DNA of 64,000 bases from CAIKMD01 sp036501365 (lineage in GTDB: Bacteria; Pseudomonadota; Alphaproteobacteria; ATCC43930; CGMCC-115725): assembly GCA_036501365.1 (NCBI GenBank), contig DASYAL010000033.1, positions 1-64,000 on the forward strand, read 5' to 3'. The notes beneath the pieces were generated by a model. It did not search any database and had not been told where the DNA came from. It was given only the letters and a program-made list of their open reading frames with translations. A program made the translations under genes and the position numbers. Below are positions 25,340 through 33,412 of this stretch, piece after piece (the stretch's first letter is position 1; every line of letters begins with the position of its first letter).

Positions 25340-26062
25340 TTAGGTGCTTCGCACGACGGCGCGGCTGACACGCGCGGCGCGTTTGGCCGTTGCGCGCTTT
25401 GACGGCGCTGACGGCGCTGCGGCGTTCTCGAACGTCGTCTTTGCCTTGTATTCGCAGACCTTGCGCACCGGACATTCCGGGCATTTCGGCTTGCGCGCCG
25501 TGCACACGTAGCGGCCGTGCAGGATCAGCCAGTGATGCGCGTGCAGCCGGTATTTCTGCGGCACGACTTTGACCAGCTTGTCCTCGACCGCGCGCGGGGT
25601 CTTGCCGCGCGCGAGGCCGGTGCGATTGCCGACGCGAAAGATATGCGTGTCGACCGCGATCGTCGGCTCGCCGAAGGCGACGTTGAGGACCACGTTCGCG
25701 GTCTTGCGGCCGACGCCGGGCAGCGCCTCGAGCGCTTCGCGTGTGCGCGGGACCTCGGCGCCATAGCTTTCGATCAGCGCGCGGCTCAGCGCGATCACGT
25801 TCTTCGCCTTGGTATTGAAGAGGCCGATCGTCTTGATGAAAGTTTTGAGCCGCGCCTCGCCGAGCGCGATCATCTTCTGTGGGTCGTCGGCGATCTTGAA
25901 CAGCGCCTCGGTCGCCTTGTTGACCGAGACGTCCGTCGCCTGGGCCGAGAGCACGACCGCAACCAGCAACGTATAAGGGTTAAGATAGTCGAGCTCGGTC
26001 CGGGGCATCTCCCGATCCTTCGTCAGCAGGCGAAAGAACGTCTCGACGTCGGCCGGTTTCAT
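25340..26062 (-). CDS. nth: Endonuclease III
   Basis: Nth (240 aa) is a base-excision-repair glycosylase/AP lyase. It has the HhH motif LEALPGVGRKTANVVL with the catalytic Lys, the Asp of AVDTHIFRV, and the [4Fe-4S] loop C-x6-C-x2-C-x5-C (CTARKPKCPECPVRKVC). A basic Ala/Lys/Arg tail of about 25 residues follows. I chose ATG at 26062 because AGGA lies 8 nt upstream; ATG at 26071 would put that AGG directly against the start. Confidence 0.95.
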   Translation of the reverse strand: MKPADVETFFRLLTKDREMPRTELDYLNPYTLLVAVVLSAQATDVSVNKATEALFKIADDPQKMIALGEARLKTFIKTIGLFNTKAKNVIALSRALIESYGAEVPRTREALEALPGVGRKTANVVLNVAFGEPTIAVDTHIFRVGNRTGLARGKTPRAVEDKLVKVVPQKYRLHAHHWLILHGRYVCTARKPKCPECPVRKVCEYKAKTTFENAAAPSAPSKRATAKRAARVSRAVVRST

Positions 26063-26188
26063 GGCCGGCATCCTAACGGCCAAGCTCCTCAAATCCAGCG
26101 CAATTCACCGCCGAAATGCCCAGCTTCCGCCCCGAAACCGGGCGACAAGGCACTTAACTTCCAACCATCGGGTTTCTCGGAGGAAGCG

Positions 26189-26410
26189 ATGAAAAAGATT
26201 CTGATAGCAACGGCGCTCGCCGGCGCGATCGTCGGTAGCTTTGCGAGCGTCTCTTTCGCCGCGCCCTTGCCGGCGATGATCGACAGCCATGCCCCGGCCA
26301 ACATCATCACCGTCGACCACCGCTGCGGGCCGTTCCATCACTACGTCCGCGGCTTCCGCGCCCGCGACGGCCGCGTAATTCCCGGCCACTGCGTGCGCGA
26401 TCACCGCTAA
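26189..26410 (+). CDS. Small secreted protein of unknown function
   Basis: A 73-aa protein with strong Shine-Dalgarno (GGAGGAAGCG) and a clear signal peptide (MKKILIATALAGAIVG...VSFA). The mature part of about 49 residues is His-rich with two cysteines (HRCGPFHHYVRG, GHCVRDHR), which could form a disulfide or bind metal. A strong terminator follows 25 bp after the stop. I do not recognise a family. Confidence 0.8.
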   Translation: MKKILIATALAGAIVGSFASVSFAAPLPAMIDSHAPANIITVDHRCGPFHHYVRGFRARDGRVIPGHCVRDHR

Positions 26411-26434
26411 TCAAAATGCCTGGCGATGGCACGA

Positions 26435-26470
26435 GGGACGATCCTCCGGGATCGTCCCTTTTCTTTTCTT
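26435..26470 (+). terminator. Strong intrinsic terminator after the small secreted gene
   Basis: GGGACGATCC-TCCG-GGATCGTCCC forms a perfect 10-bp stem, followed by a T-rich tract (TTTTCTTTTCTTTT). It separates the secreted-protein gene from the DUF2244 gene. Confidence 0.93.
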
Positions 26471-26518
26471 TTGTCCGCGGTTTTGCCAGCAGACCGCCCC
26501 GTGCTTAAGCTCGGGGCG

Positions 26519-27016
26519 ATGAGCGAGATCCCCTCCGACCGGGTGTTTTTCGCCGTGACGGTGACACCGCATCGCAGCCTGCCGCCGCGCGGCCTGACCT
26601 GGATCATGGCCGGGCTCGCCGGCTTCGGCTTCTGCAGCGGCATCGGCTTCGTGCTCGCCGGCGCTTGGCCGGTCACCGGTTTTTTCGGCCTCGACATCGC
26701 GCTGCTTTATCTCGCCTTCCGTCTCAGCTATCGCCGCGCACGCCAGGCCGAGACCTTGCGCCTGACCGAGACGACGCTCGATATCGAGCGGGTGGGCGTG
26801 CGCGGCGAGCGGCGGCGCTGGCGCCTCGAGCCGGCCTGGTTACGGGTGACGGTGGACGAAAGCAATGATGGGCGCGGTCACCTGACGCTGGCCTCGCGCG
26901 GTACGTCGCTGCGCCTCGCCGCTTTCCTCGGCGGCGAAGAGCGGCGGCGCCTCGCCGCCGGCCTCAAAGCCGCGCTCCGGCGCTGGCGCGAGGCGCTTCC
27001 CAGCGGCCGCGGCTGA
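26519..27016 (+). CDS. DUF2244 family membrane protein
   Basis: A 165-aa protein with two membrane helices (about residues 25-45 and 50-68) between a short N-terminus (FFAVTVTPHRSLPPRGL) and a C-terminal cytoplasmic domain (ETLRLTETTLDIERV, LTLASRGTSLRLAAFLGGEERRRLAAGLKAAL). This is the layout of DUF2244 proteins, found beside respiratory or envelope genes in alphaproteobacteria; function unknown. ATG at 26519 is preferred to the earlier in-frame ATG at 26426, which lies across the terminator hairpin. Confidence 0.85.
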   Translation: MSEIPSDRVFFAVTVTPHRSLPPRGLTWIMAGLAGFGFCSGIGFVLAGAWPVTGFFGLDIALLYLAFRLSYRRARQAETLRLTETTLDIERVGVRGERRRWRLEPAWLRVTVDESNDGRGHLTLASRGTSLRLAAFLGGEERRRLAAGLKAALRRWREALPSGRG

Positions 27017-27079
27017 TGCGCTGGCCCCGTCCCGGCCCGCCGGTGTATCGTCCCGCCTAACGTCGCCAAGGAGGAACCG

Positions 27080-28027
27080 ATGCCTGTCGTCAAAGTCAAA
27101 GACATTGCCTGGGGGCGGCTGCGCTCGCCCGATCTCGACAAGCAGGAAGAATTCCTACTCGATTTCGGCATGGTCCGCGTCGCCCGCACCAAGGACAAAC
27201 TCTTCATGCGCGGCACCGATCCCGTGCATCATCTTCATGTCACGGAGCTCGGCCCGCCCGGCTTCATCGGCCTCGCCTATCATGCGGCGAGCGAGGAAGA
27301 TCTCGCCAGGCTCGCGCGTGTTCCGGGTGCCTCCAGTGTCGAATCAATCGACGAGCCGGGCGGCGGCAAGCGCGTGCGCCTGCGCGAGCCCAACGGCTAT
27401 CAGGTCGAGGTGGTGTGGGGCCTCGAGAAGGTCGACCCGCTGCCCGTGAAGGCGCCGATCGTCAATTGGGGCACCGAGAAGCTCCGCCGCGCCGGCGATC
27501 TCTACCGTCGCCAGGCGGGGCCTTCGATGGTTAAACGCGTCGGCCACGGCGTGCTGACGACGCCCGATCTCAAGGGCACGCTCAAATGGTTCCGCGAGAC
27601 CTTGGGCTTCATTTGCTCGGACGACGTTTGGGCGGGCGAACCCGATCATCTCATCGGCTCGTTCAACCGCTGCGATTGCGGCGACGACTACGTCGATCAT
27701 CACGTCTTCTTTGGCATCCAAGCGCCGAAGGCGGGACTCAATCACATCTCCTTCGAGGTGCACGACTTCGACGACGTGATGCTGGGCCACGAATATCTCG
27801 AGAAGAAAGGCAAGTACGAGCATATGTGGGGCATCGGCCGTCACCTGCTCGGCAGCCAGGTGTTCGACTACTGGGCCGATCCGTGGGGCCGGGTGCATGA
27901 GCATTGGGCCGATAGCGACGTGCTCAACGTCCATAACAGCTCGAACTCGATGCCGGCGCATGAGGCGTTCCAGTCGCAATGGGGCGAGGCCGCGCCGCAA
28001 CGCTTCATCGACCACACGTCGCCGTAG
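27080..28027 (+). CDS. Extradiol ring-cleavage dioxygenase-like VOC protein
   Basis: A 315-aa protein with two vicinal-oxygen-chelate domains (1-120 and 150-290), as in type I extradiol dioxygenases such as catechol 2,3-dioxygenase. The C-terminal domain has the expected Fe(II) ligands H156 (VGHGVL), H222 (LNHISFEVHD) and E274 (VHEHWAD). SD AGGAGG lies 9 nt before ATG. It is a single-gene unit. With the Rieske oxygenase at 33.4 kb and the FAH-family enzyme at 47.8 kb it suggests aromatic catabolism, but the genes are not contiguous, and the substrate is unknown. Confidence 0.87.
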   Translation: MPVVKVKDIAWGRLRSPDLDKQEEFLLDFGMVRVARTKDKLFMRGTDPVHHLHVTELGPPGFIGLAYHAASEEDLARLARVPGASSVESIDEPGGGKRVRLREPNGYQVEVVWGLEKVDPLPVKAPIVNWGTEKLRRAGDLYRRQAGPSMVKRVGHGVLTTPDLKGTLKWFRETLGFICSDDVWAGEPDHLIGSFNRCDCGDDYVDHHVFFGIQAPKAGLNHISFEVHDFDDVMLGHEYLEKKGKYEHMWGIGRHLLGSQVFDYWADPWGRVHEHWADSDVLNVHNSSNSMPAHEAFQSQWGEAAPQRFIDHTSP

Positions 28028-28163
28028 TTGTTTTTGCGGCCTCGCTCGCTCCTGAGCTTGGCGAAGGGCGCCACACCAACCCGTCGACCGTAGCTTAACG
28101 CCCGGTCGACCGCGCGGCCTAGGTTGGCTAGGTGGCGGCCGAGTGAACAGCAAATAAGAACCA

Positions 28164-28187
28164 AACCGGCCCCGAAAGGGGCCGGTT
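28164..28187. terminator. GC-rich hairpin between convergent genes
   Basis: AACCGGCCCC-GAAA-GGGGCCGGTT is a perfect 10-bp stem with a 4-nt loop, between the VOC gene (plus) and the small secreted gene (minus). Neither side has a real T-run, so termination efficiency is uncertain; a bidirectional weak terminator is the likely role. Confidence 0.55.
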
Positions 28188-28212
28188 CGCGTTTCAGCCG
28201 GTACCGCTCCGC

Positions 28213-28437
28213 CTAGCGCAGCGGGATTACGAAATTGAGCGAGGCGACGGGCGGCGGTGCCGGCGGCGCATAGACCACCGGCGGCGGCGCGTAGACATAG
28301 CCGGGCGCGTAGCCGCGGTGATAGACGTGATGATCGTAATGGTGACGATACTCGTGATGGCGGTCGGCGAAGGCCGGCGCGGCGAAAGCGAACACGCTCG
28401 CCGCGACCAACGTCGCCTGAAGAATTTTACTTTTCAT
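28213..28437 (-). CDS. Small secreted His/Tyr/Pro-rich protein
   Basis: A 74-aa protein with a signal peptide (residues 1-24, AAPAFA) and a mature part made of His/Tyr clusters (HHEYRHHYDHHVYHRGY) followed by Pro/Val/Tyr-rich PPPVVYAPPAPPPVASLN. Such small periplasmic proteins are common in alphaproteobacteria; metal binding by the His cluster is plausible but unproven. A GGAGA sequence precedes the ATG. It lies 24 bp downstream of the Spy-like gene on the same strand. Confidence 0.75.
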   Translation of the reverse strand: MKSKILQATLVAASVFAFAAPAFADRHHEYRHHYDHHVYHRGYAPGYVYAPPPVVYAPPAPPPVASLNFVIPLR

Positions 28438-28461
28438 CGCGATTCTCCTCTATGAGGCGCG

Positions 28462-29019
28462 TCAGCCCTTGCTGGGGGACGGCGTCGCAGTGGTGCGCAC
28501 GCGCTGATTGACGCGCGCATTGAAGACGTGATCCGCGGTCTTCTGTTGCGCCGGCGACATCGCGTTATAAAGCGTCTCGAAATCCGGCACGATCTTCTTC
28601 AGCCCGTCGGCATGGGCGTCGGCGATCTTCTCGTAGTTCTTGAGATTGTCGACCGCGTTCATCGGCTTCGAGCTCGCCGTGTTGTCGCGGTCCTGGATCA
28701 ACGTCGACATGTCGTGCGCGTTGTCGCGCATATCCTGGGCAACATTGTTCCAGTCGGACTCCTCCGCTTGGGTAATCTTCAGCTGCTTGTGGAGCTGGGT
28801 TATGCGCGCCTCGACTTGCGCGTCCGACCGCGGCTTGACGGCCTGCGCGCGCGCGGCCGGCGCGTTCGATGTACCGGCGCTGGGGGTTTGCGCCATCGGC
28901 GCGCTCGTCGCACTGGGCGGCGTCGCCGCCGATTGCGCCCGTGCCAGCGGACTCCAGGCGAGGCCGGTGCCGAGCAGAGCGGTGGCGGCCAATGTGAGAA
29001 CGGTACGGGAAGCGGTCAT
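28462..29019 (-). CDS. Spy/CpxP-like periplasmic protein (LTXXQ motif)
   Basis: A 185-aa protein with a signal peptide (cleavage near ARAQ, residue 29), a low-complexity Ala/Pro/Ser linker (30-65) and a helical domain with two LTXXQ-like motifs: HKQLKITQAEESDW and MSPAQQKTADHVF. This is the pattern of Spy/CpxP chaperones, which bind unfolded periplasmic proteins as cradle dimers. AGGAAAC precedes ATG at 29019. No Cpx-type sensor pair is adjacent. The neighbouring 280 bp (29,020-29,299) contain no gene I can support. Confidence 0.8.
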   Translation of the reverse strand: MTASRTVLTLAATALLGTGLAWSPLARAQSAATPPSATSAPMAQTPSAGTSNAPAARAQAVKPRSDAQVEARITQLHKQLKITQAEESDWNNVAQDMRDNAHDMSTLIQDRDNTASSKPMNAVDNLKNYEKIADAHADGLKKIVPDFETLYNAMSPAQQKTADHVFNARVNQRVRTTATPSPSKG

Positions 29020-29299
29020 GTTTCCTGCCTTTGCTACGAGGGGTTATCGAAAAGGGAGCCGCCGGGGTGGGCCGCACCGAACGTGAACGTTAAGAGCGGC
29101 GAATGGCGAAAATACGTCGGCGGGAGGCCCGACTTGCGGCTCGCTTTTTTCCTTCCATTGAGGAACAAACGGCCGGCCTGCCGGCTGCTATCCGTGACAA
29201 ATATTTAATGCTACGGCACCGGAGCGTTTTGTTTGTGAGCGGCCTATCTTTTGTAGCAGCCGGGCCAAAACGGGCCGGCAGGGATCGAAGGAGATCGTG

Positions 29300-29479
29300 A
29301 TGACCCGGAATGCGAAGACCCGATCGAAGCCGCGCCGCCTTGCCGCCCTGGTAGCGGCACTTGCGCTCGCCGGCGCGCTCGGCGGCTGCGTCGTCTATCC
29401 GGCCGGCGGCCCGTATTATGGCGGCGGGTATTACGGCGGGTACCACTTCCATCGCGGGGATCGCAGCGGCTGGCGCTGA
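29300..29479 (+). CDS. Small lipoprotein
   Basis: A 59-aa protein with a basic N-terminus, hydrophobic stretch and lipobox AGALGGC (Cys near residue 30), followed by a Gly/Tyr-rich tail (YYGGGYYGGYHFHRG). AAGGAG precedes the start; a GTG three bases upstream is also in frame. The stop shares a base with the TetR gene start (TGATG), so the two are coupled. Function unknown. Confidence 0.72.
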   Translation: MTRNAKTRSKPRRLAALVAALALAGALGGCVVYPAGGPYYGGGYYGGYHFHRGDRSGWR

Positions 29480-30129
29480 TGGAAGGCGGCGCGGTCCGGC
29501 ACGGCGGCAGGCCGACGCGGCTGCAAGCCGCCGCGCTCGGCGACAAGATCCTCGACGTCGCGACCGCGCTTTTCCTCGGCCGCGGCTTCGGTGCGACGAG
29601 CATCGAAGCCGTGGCGCATCGCGCGCGTATCTCGAAACGCACCTTCTATCACCGCTTCGCCGACAAGAACGCGCTCTACCGCGCCGTGGTGCAGCGCCTG
29701 CTGCAGCATTGGCTGCCGGAATTCGAGGCGGTGTTCGACGCGCCGGCGCCGCTCGCGGCAGTGCTGGAGCGCTCGGCGCAGCACATGCTTAACGTTGCGT
29801 TATCGCCGGAAGCGCTGGCCCTGCGGCGCTTGCTGCAAGCGGAAGCGGAGCGCTTCCCCGAGCTGGTGCAGATCGCGATCGAGCAGGGCGCGACGCGCGG
29901 CATCGAGCGCATCGCCGCGCTGCTCGAGAAGGAATGCCGCGGGAACCGCATCGCGCTCGAGGATTGCCGCTTTGCCGCGATGCAGTTCCAGGAAATGGTG
30001 TTGTCGATTCCGCTGCGCCGTGCCATGGGCTTCGGCGCGCCGCTGACCGAAGACGAGCGCGCCGACTGGGTGCGGCGGTGCGTGCAATTGTTCGTCACCG
30101 GTTGCCGCGGCGAGCGGCCCTCGAACTGA
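29479..30129 (+). CDS. TetR/AcrR-family transcriptional regulator
   Basis: A 216-aa regulator with an N-terminal TetR HTH (ILDVATALFLGRGFGATSIEAVAHRARISKRTFYHRFADKNALY region, residues 24-67) and a C-terminal ligand domain resembling the TetR_C/AefR type (LALRRLLQAEAERFPELV). It has no divergent neighbour; the only coupled gene is the upstream small lipoprotein. The target is unknown. Confidence 0.9.
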   Translation: MEGGAVRHGGRPTRLQAAALGDKILDVATALFLGRGFGATSIEAVAHRARISKRTFYHRFADKNALYRAVVQRLLQHWLPEFEAVFDAPAPLAAVLERSAQHMLNVALSPEALALRRLLQAEAERFPELVQIAIEQGATRGIERIAALLEKECRGNRIALEDCRFAAMQFQEMVLSIPLRRAMGFGAPLTEDERADWVRRCVQLFVTGCRGERPSN

Positions 30130-30214
30130 GTGCCATTTTCGCGCGCGGTCGTTCGTCGTAAAGATTCGGTAATCCCGCCGTCATAGCATGCGCTAGCTGG
30201 TGCTAGGGGGACGC

Positions 30215-30478
30215 ATGGACAAGACAGTGCAAGCCAATGTGCGGGTCGGCGAAGCCGACCGCGTGCTGATCGTGACGTTGGCGCAACGCCTGCGCAACGA
30301 CCCGGGCTTCCACGATCGGTTGAAGGCGCTCCTGGAAAACGATGGCGACGCCAGTCTGGTCGAGCGGGTCAAGAAATTGGAACAGCAGGTTAGCTGGCTG
30401 CTATCGGGAGCTATCGTAGTCCCGCGCTCGGCGCCCCGGGTGGTGGCTGGCGTAGGCGCTAGCAACTTCTCTAGGTAA
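30215..30478 (+). CDS. Hypothetical protein
   Basis: An 87-aa protein starting at ATG 30215 with a strong AGGGGG six bases upstream. The first half resembles a small helical domain (VRVGEADRVLIVTLAQRLRNDPGFHDRLKALLE) and is followed by a heptad-like VKKLEQQVSWLL segment that could be a short coiled coil. I recognise no family. It is not obviously coupled to its neighbours; its 3' end overlaps the direct repeats at 30469-30508. Confidence 0.6.
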   Translation: MDKTVQANVRVGEADRVLIVTLAQRLRNDPGFHDRLKALLENDGDASLVERVKKLEQQVSWLLSGAIVVPRSAPRVVAGVGASNFSR

Positions 30479-30508
30479 TAGTGTTTAAAAAATAACTCTA
30501 GATAATAG
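30469..30508. repeat. Pair of direct repeats upstream of bfd
   Basis: CTCTAGGTAATAG (30469-30481) and CTCTAGATAATAG (30496-30508) differ at one base and are 27 bp apart, in the AT-richest stretch of this region, upstream of bfd-bfr. They could be sites for a regulator, but the first copy lies at the end of the upstream reading frame. Confidence 0.5.
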
Positions 30509-30574
30509 AGAATTAATTGGCTCCGTCGGCTTGTGGAAAAGCCGGGGGGAGCTGCGACATTCTCGCTCGGACCT

Positions 30575-30593
30575 GAAAATGATTCGCATTTGC
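30575..30593 (+). promoter_or_regulatory. Candidate Fur box upstream of bfd-bfr
   Basis: The 19-mer GAAAATGATTCGCATTTGC matches the classical Fur consensus GATAATGATAATCATTATC at 13 of 19 positions by hand count. It lies 57 bp upstream of the bfd start, and a fur gene is present at 13.6 kb. Alphaproteobacteria also use Irr and RirA, so the regulator is not certain. Confidence 0.5.
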
Positions 30594-30649
30594 GCCTATC
30601 TCTGGGTAGAGTGCGACTCGTTCGCAAGAACACCGGGGAATTGGCGTCG

Positions 30650-30835
30650 ATGTATATCTGCTTGTGCAATGCCCTGACCGAGCGCCAAGTGCGCCAAGCT
30701 GCCGCCTGTGGCGACGGCTCGGCCGAAGGCGTGTACCGTTCCTTCGGCACCCAGCCGCGCTGCGGCAAATGCGTGCCCCTGGTCGAAGGCATCCTGCGCG
30801 ATGTGACGGACAGCCCGACTCACGTCACCGGATAA
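30650..30835 (+). CDS. bfd: Bacterioferritin-associated ferredoxin
   Basis: Bfd (61 aa) carries a [2Fe-2S] cluster and reduces Bfr-stored iron for release. The signature C-x-C (YICLCNALTE) and the C-x2-C (PRCGKC) about 32 residues later are intact. The start ATG at 30650 fits the family N-terminus MYICLCNALT; the longer open frame upstream does not. It lies 51 bp upstream of bfr. Confidence 0.92.
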   Translation: MYICLCNALTERQVRQAAACGDGSAEGVYRSFGTQPRCGKCVPLVEGILRDVTDSPTHVTG

Positions 30836-30886
30836 GCGCGGCCGCCGCCCTGGATTGGCGGCGCGAAGAAGAACGGAGGGAGAGGC

Positions 30887-31369
30887 ATGCGCGGCGATCC
30901 GACGGTGCTCCAGCACCTCAACACCATCCTCCGCAATGAATTAACCGCGATTAACCAGTACTTCCTGCATGCCCGCATGCTGAAGAATTGGGGTGTCAGC
31001 AAGCTCGGCGAGCGCGAGCAGCACGAATCGATCGACGAGATGAAGCACGCCGATCGCCTCATCGAGCGCATCCTCTTCCTCGAAGGCCTGCCTAACCTCC
31101 AGGATCTCGACAAGCTGCTGATCGGCGAGGACGTCAAAGAAATCCTGGAATGCGATCTCAAGCTCGAGCAAAAAGCGCTGGGCGATCTGCGCCCGGCGAT
31201 CGTCCATTGCGAAAGCGTGCGCGATTTCGGCACCCGCGACTTGTTGAGCGAAATCCTCGACAATGAAGAAGACGCCGTCGATTTCATCGAGACCCAGCTC
31301 GAGCTGATCACCCTGACCGGCATCGAGAATTACATCCAGCTGCAATCCGACAGCGCCAAATCCTCCTGA
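30887..31369 (+). CDS. bfr: Bacterioferritin
   Basis: Bfr (160 aa) oxidises and stores iron in a 24-mer. Ferroxidase ligands are visible in ILRNELTAINQYFLHARM (E18), KLGEREQHESIDEMKHADRL (E51/H54) and CESVRDFGTRDLLSEILDNEEDAVDFIETQ (E94/E127/H130 region), with the haem-axial Met in DEMKHADRL (M52). A strong SD (GGAGGGAGAGG) precedes the ATG. The gene follows bfd, and the pair probably forms one iron-responsive operon. Confidence 0.96.
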   Translation: MRGDPTVLQHLNTILRNELTAINQYFLHARMLKNWGVSKLGEREQHESIDEMKHADRLIERILFLEGLPNLQDLDKLLIGEDVKEILECDLKLEQKALGDLRPAIVHCESVRDFGTRDLLSEILDNEEDAVDFIETQLELITLTGIENYIQLQSDSAKSS

Positions 31370-31436
31370 GATCCCGGCCCTTCGCCTTTCTGGCAACCGC
31401 GCCCGCCCTCGCCTAAAGTCGCCGCCGAGGGGGTAA

Positions 31437-32963
31437 GTGGTGGTCGCGCGCATTCGCACAGTCGCATTCCTCGGTATCGACGCGCTCGAGGTCGAGGCGC
31501 AGGTCACGATCGCCGCGGGCCTCCCGGCCTTCATGGTCGTCGGCCTGCCCGACAAGGCGGTCGCAGAATCGCGCGAGCGGGTGCGCGCGGCGCTCACCGC
31601 GATGGGTCTCGCCGTGCCGGCGCGGCGCATCACCGTCAACCTCGCCCCCGCCGATCTCGCCAAGGAAGGCAGCCATTTCGATTTGCCGATCGCCCTGGGG
31701 CTGCTGGCGGCGATGGAGGTGCTGCCGGCGGACGAGATCGAGCATTACGTCGCCTTGGGCGAGCTCGCCCTCGATGGCTCGATCCTGCCGGTCGCCGGCG
31801 TCCTGCCCGCCGCGGTTGGCGCGCTGTCGCAGGGCCGCGGTCTGATCTGTCCCGCTGCTTCTGGCGGCGAGGCGGCCTGGGCCGGCGGGCTCGACATCCT
31901 CGCGGCACCGTCGCTCCTCGCGCTGATCAATCATTTCCGCGGCACGCAGCTGCTTTCGCCGCCGGCGCCGCGGCTTGCCGCCGCGCGCGGCACGGCGCTC
32001 GAGCTCAAGGACATCAAAGGCCAGGAGACGGCCAAGCGCGCCCTCGAAGTCGCGGCGGCGGGCGGACACAATCTGCTGATGGTCGGACCGCCCGGCGCCG
32101 GCAAATCGATGCTTGCCGCGCGGTTGCCCGGAATTTTGCCGCCGCTCGATCCGAGCGAAGCGCTCGAAGTCAGCATGATCCATTCGGTCGCGGGATTGCT
32201 GCGCGACGGCGAGCTGATCCGCCAGCGGCCGTTCCGCGATCCGCATCATTCGGCCTCGCTCGCGGCGCTGGTCGGCGGCGGCCTGCGTGCCAAGCCGGGC
32301 GAGCTCTCGCTTGCGCATCTCGGCGTGTTGTTTTTGGACGAGTTGCCGGAGTTCCAGCGCGCGACCCTCGAAGCGTTGCGTCAGCCGATGGAAAGCGGCC
32401 GCGCCGTCGTGGCGCGCGCCAATGCCCATGTCACCTATCCGGCACGAGTGCAGCTCATTGCCGCGATGAATCCCTGCCGCTGCGGCTATCTCGACGATCC
32501 GGCGCAAGCCTGCGGCCGCGCGCCGCGCTGCGCCCAGGATTACCCATCGAAGATTTCCGGCCCGCTCTTCGACCGCATCGATCTGCATATCGACGTGCCG
32601 GCGGTCAAAGCGGCCGATCTCTCGCTGCCGCCGCCCGCCGAGGGCTCCGCCGACGTCGCGGCGCGGGTCGCGGCGGCGCGGACGCGACAGCAAGCGCGCT
32701 TCGCCCGCTTGCCCCAGGATCGCCGCATCCGCACCAATGCCGAGGCCGACGGCAATCTGCTCGAAGAGATCGCCGCCCCGGATCCGGACGGCCGCAAGCT
32801 GCTGCACGACGCGGCCGAGCGCATGCGGCTTTCGGCGCGCGGCTATCATCGCGTGCTGCGGGTCGCGCGCACTCTCGCGGATCTCGACGGCAGCGATGCG
32901 GTGCGCCGTCTCCATATCGCCGAGGCGGTGTCCTACCGCCGGATCGTGCTGGCAACCGGCTGA
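31437..32963 (+). CDS. comM: ComM/YifB-family Mg-chelatase-like AAA+ ATPase
   Basis: A 508-aa protein with an N-terminal Lon-like ChlI domain (VEAQVTIAAGLPAFMVVGLPDKAVAESRERV), an AAA+ domain with Walker A VGPPGAGKSMLA and Walker B VLFLDELPEFQR, a C-x-C-x-C zinc loop (CRCGYLDDP...CGRAPRC) and a C-terminal Mg_chelatase_C domain (GRKLLHDAAERMRLSARGYHRVLRVARTLADL). ComM is a hexameric helicase for branch migration in natural transformation. The start is GTG at 31437 or 31440. It stands 67 bp after bfr. Confidence 0.93.
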   Translation: MVVARIRTVAFLGIDALEVEAQVTIAAGLPAFMVVGLPDKAVAESRERVRAALTAMGLAVPARRITVNLAPADLAKEGSHFDLPIALGLLAAMEVLPADEIEHYVALGELALDGSILPVAGVLPAAVGALSQGRGLICPAASGGEAAWAGGLDILAAPSLLALINHFRGTQLLSPPAPRLAAARGTALELKDIKGQETAKRALEVAAAGGHNLLMVGPPGAGKSMLAARLPGILPPLDPSEALEVSMIHSVAGLLRDGELIRQRPFRDPHHSASLAALVGGGLRAKPGELSLAHLGVLFLDELPEFQRATLEALRQPMESGRAVVARANAHVTYPARVQLIAAMNPCRCGYLDDPAQACGRAPRCAQDYPSKISGPLFDRIDLHIDVPAVKAADLSLPPPAEGSADVAARVAAARTRQQARFARLPQDRRIRTNAEADGNLLEEIAAPDPDGRKLLHDAAERMRLSARGYHRVLRVARTLADLDGSDAVRRLHIAEAVSYRRIVLATG

Positions 32964-33098
32964 TCGAGCACACAAAATCGCCTATGTAGATTCCCTTACG
33001 CATAACTGCGCATTGCCGGGAATTCCCTGAAATCGGTAAACACCCCACGCGATGGTCCAGCTATCGCTAAAGCATGTTTCCGTGGGCTGGGGTCGGGA

Positions 33099-33302
33099 AT
33101 GAAAGAATATCGTTGCTACTTCATCAACCGGCGCGGCGGCATCGGCGATATGGTTGCCTTCGTCAGCGCCGACGACATCGCGGCCCTGGCCGAAGGACGC
33201 GCTTATTTCGCCCGGCAAAGCGACTATCGCGGCTACGAGATCTGGGAGAGAGCGCGGCTGGTCCACCGCGACACCGCGGGCAAGCAGTCGGTACCGGTCT
33301 GA
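33099..33302 (+). CDS. Small hypothetical protein
   Basis: A 67-aa protein starting ATG (GGTCGGGA just before it), with a compact alternating pattern (EYRCYFINRRGGIGDMVAFV, DDIAALAEGRAYFARQ, YRGYEIWERARLVHRD) that reads like a folded alpha/beta domain rather than noise. It has no signal peptide or membrane helix. Family unknown. It lies between comM and the Rieske oxygenase. Confidence 0.55.
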   Translation: MKEYRCYFINRRGGIGDMVAFVSADDIAALAEGRAYFARQSDYRGYEIWERARLVHRDTAGKQSVPV

Positions 33303-33412
33303 CGCACCCGTCCCACCCGGCGCGCCGTGTGGGCAGCATCGACATTCCAAAATATTCGCGCCTGGATTAGGCTTGCCACCCGTCGGGCGACGAAGATGGA
33401 GGAGAGGCAAGC

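Noticed and set aside
30215..30478. Toxin-antitoxin pair
   Set aside because: Only one small gene is present, without a partner or a recognised antitoxin fold.
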